Notes under the pieces: generated by a model
Told to the model about the DNA's origin: nothing
Databases searched by the model: none
The model's input: the letters and a program-made list of their open reading frames with translations, nothing else
NCBI GenBank assembly: GCA_028565635.1
Contig: JAOXYB010029844.1
Location: forward strand, 8,445-30,937
Reading direction: 5' to 3'
Origin: Phoronis ovalis
Taxonomy: Eukaryota > Phoronida > Phoronidae
Length of the DNA stretch: 22,493 bases
Part shown: piece after piece, positions 21,955-22,493 of the stretch
How positions within the stretch are numbered: position 1 is the first letter of the stretch
Layout: each line of letters begins with the position of its first letter
Program-made: the position numbers and the translations under genes

Positions 21955-21967
21955 GTAGCGTAGCAAC
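21955..21967. promoter_or_regulatory. RFX X-box-like site upstream of ODAD4
   Basis: GTAGCG-T-AGCAAC fits the X-box pattern GTNRCC-N(0-3)-RGYAAC with one mismatch in the left half and a perfect right half. It lies about 100 bases upstream of the ODAD4 ATG, the usual place for RFX sites in ciliary genes. RFX control of axonemal dynein genes is established. This site itself is a prediction. Confidence 0.5.
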
Positions 21968-22143
21968 AAGTGTCCTCGAAAATAACGTTATGATGAAACA
22001 GTGATGACCGAATCCATGCACCCAATTATATTATAAAATTAAGCCAGTATATTACATTTTATTTTAATTTTTTGGGCTGTAATTGTTACAATACACAAAA
22101 GTTTTTTAAAAGCTGGAAGGAACTAGCGGTTTCGGCCTAACTG

Positions 22144-22151
22144 TGACGTCA
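22144..22151. promoter_or_regulatory. CRE palindrome TGACGTCA
   Basis: A perfect 8-base cAMP-response-element palindrome about 290 bases upstream of the ODAD4 start codon. CREB/CREM sites are common in testis-expressed promoters. A single 8-mer is weak evidence. Confidence 0.25.
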
Positions 22152-22347
22152 TAAAATATGCGGGGACAACTCCATAAAAGACAAGCGATTTGAATCCACC
22201 TATCTGCCAGCTAAATTATAGATTTACAAAACACGTATTTTTCAAACAATTTATAATAAGGCCCATTAGATGCACATGGTGTACATTTTTGATGAAACCG
22301 CAAAGGAGTGTTTTATTGTAAGATTTTTAATGACAAAAGCCTTGGAC

Positions 22348-22445
22348 CGGGGGGGCCACTCAAATAAAACGTGGGTAATCACACTCGTCAATGGCATCTA
22401 AACAAATGATTAGGGATGACAGAAAAATGGACCCTAAGCAAGACC
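22348..22445 (+). repeat. Dispersed repeat, copy 3
   Basis: It begins with a run of G followed by GGCCACTCAAATAAAACGTG and a CACACTCG segment, related to the copies at 661-705 and 985-1041. The match continues weakly into an AAAAATGGACCC segment. It is probably part of a longer element that continues past the window. Confidence 0.45.
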
Positions 22446-22493
22446 TATACCGAAATTGGTGCTCTATCCAGAACCTCAGTTTTCAACAAGCAA

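Larger units (their letters stand above)
21857..22347 (-). other. ODAD4 upstream region
   Basis: No coding sequence seen. It holds the X-box-like site, a palindromic CRE-type motif and AT-rich DNA. ODAD4 transcription should start here, heading toward lower coordinates. I see no second gene in the opposite direction within the window. Confidence 0.5.

Noticed and set aside
1-22493. Search for tRNA, rRNA and CRISPR arrays or bacterial operon signals.
   Set aside because: Nothing resembling these was seen by eye. Gene structure is plainly spliced and eukaryotic.

Overview
This is eukaryotic, intron-rich, AT-rich DNA from an animal with motile cilia or flagella. Coding sequence occurs as short GT-AG exons separated by AT-rich introns, with non-LTR retrotransposon debris and palindromic (MITE-like) elements. 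The style fits an invertebrate, such as a lophotrochozoan or another non-vertebrate metazoan, but nothing here fixes the species.

Two genes converge tail to tail. On the plus strand (about 1419-9067) is a C2-domain gene that I read as a relative of C2CD6 (ALS2CR11, CatSper-tau). It is scattered over a dozen or more small exons, most of which join in consistent phase; one stretch near 2476-2732 is unresolved. On the minus strand (21856 down to 10727) is ODAD4/TTC25, the TPR protein of the outer dynein arm docking complex. I rebuilt it as 12 phase-consistent exons giving about 620 residues, including a 35-base microexon. Both families act in the ciliary or flagellar axoneme or membrane. A near-consensus RFX X-box lies about 100 bases upstream of the ODAD4 start codon.

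The most unusual item is inside ODAD4. The long intron after exon 7 opens with a stop-free reading frame of about 985 codons (16540 down to 13585), in frame with the TPR coding sequence. If the exon 7 donor is skipped, the product would be a protein of about 1365 residues. It would keep the first 381 ODAD4 residues, lose the C-terminal TPRs, and gain a long basic, Ser/Lys/Asn-rich, mostly disordered tail with many S-P sites and a hydrophobic C-terminus. The alternative is a separate gene nested in the intron.

Region by region: 1-1418 is upstream DNA with a foldback repeat and copies of a dispersed repeat. 1419-9067 is the C2CD6-like gene. 9068-10726 is intergenic with a MITE-like palindrome. 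10727-21856 is ODAD4, whose first intron holds the 3' end of a LINE split by a 401-base palindromic element with 13-base flanking repeats. 21857-22493 is the ODAD4 upstream region and another repeat copy.
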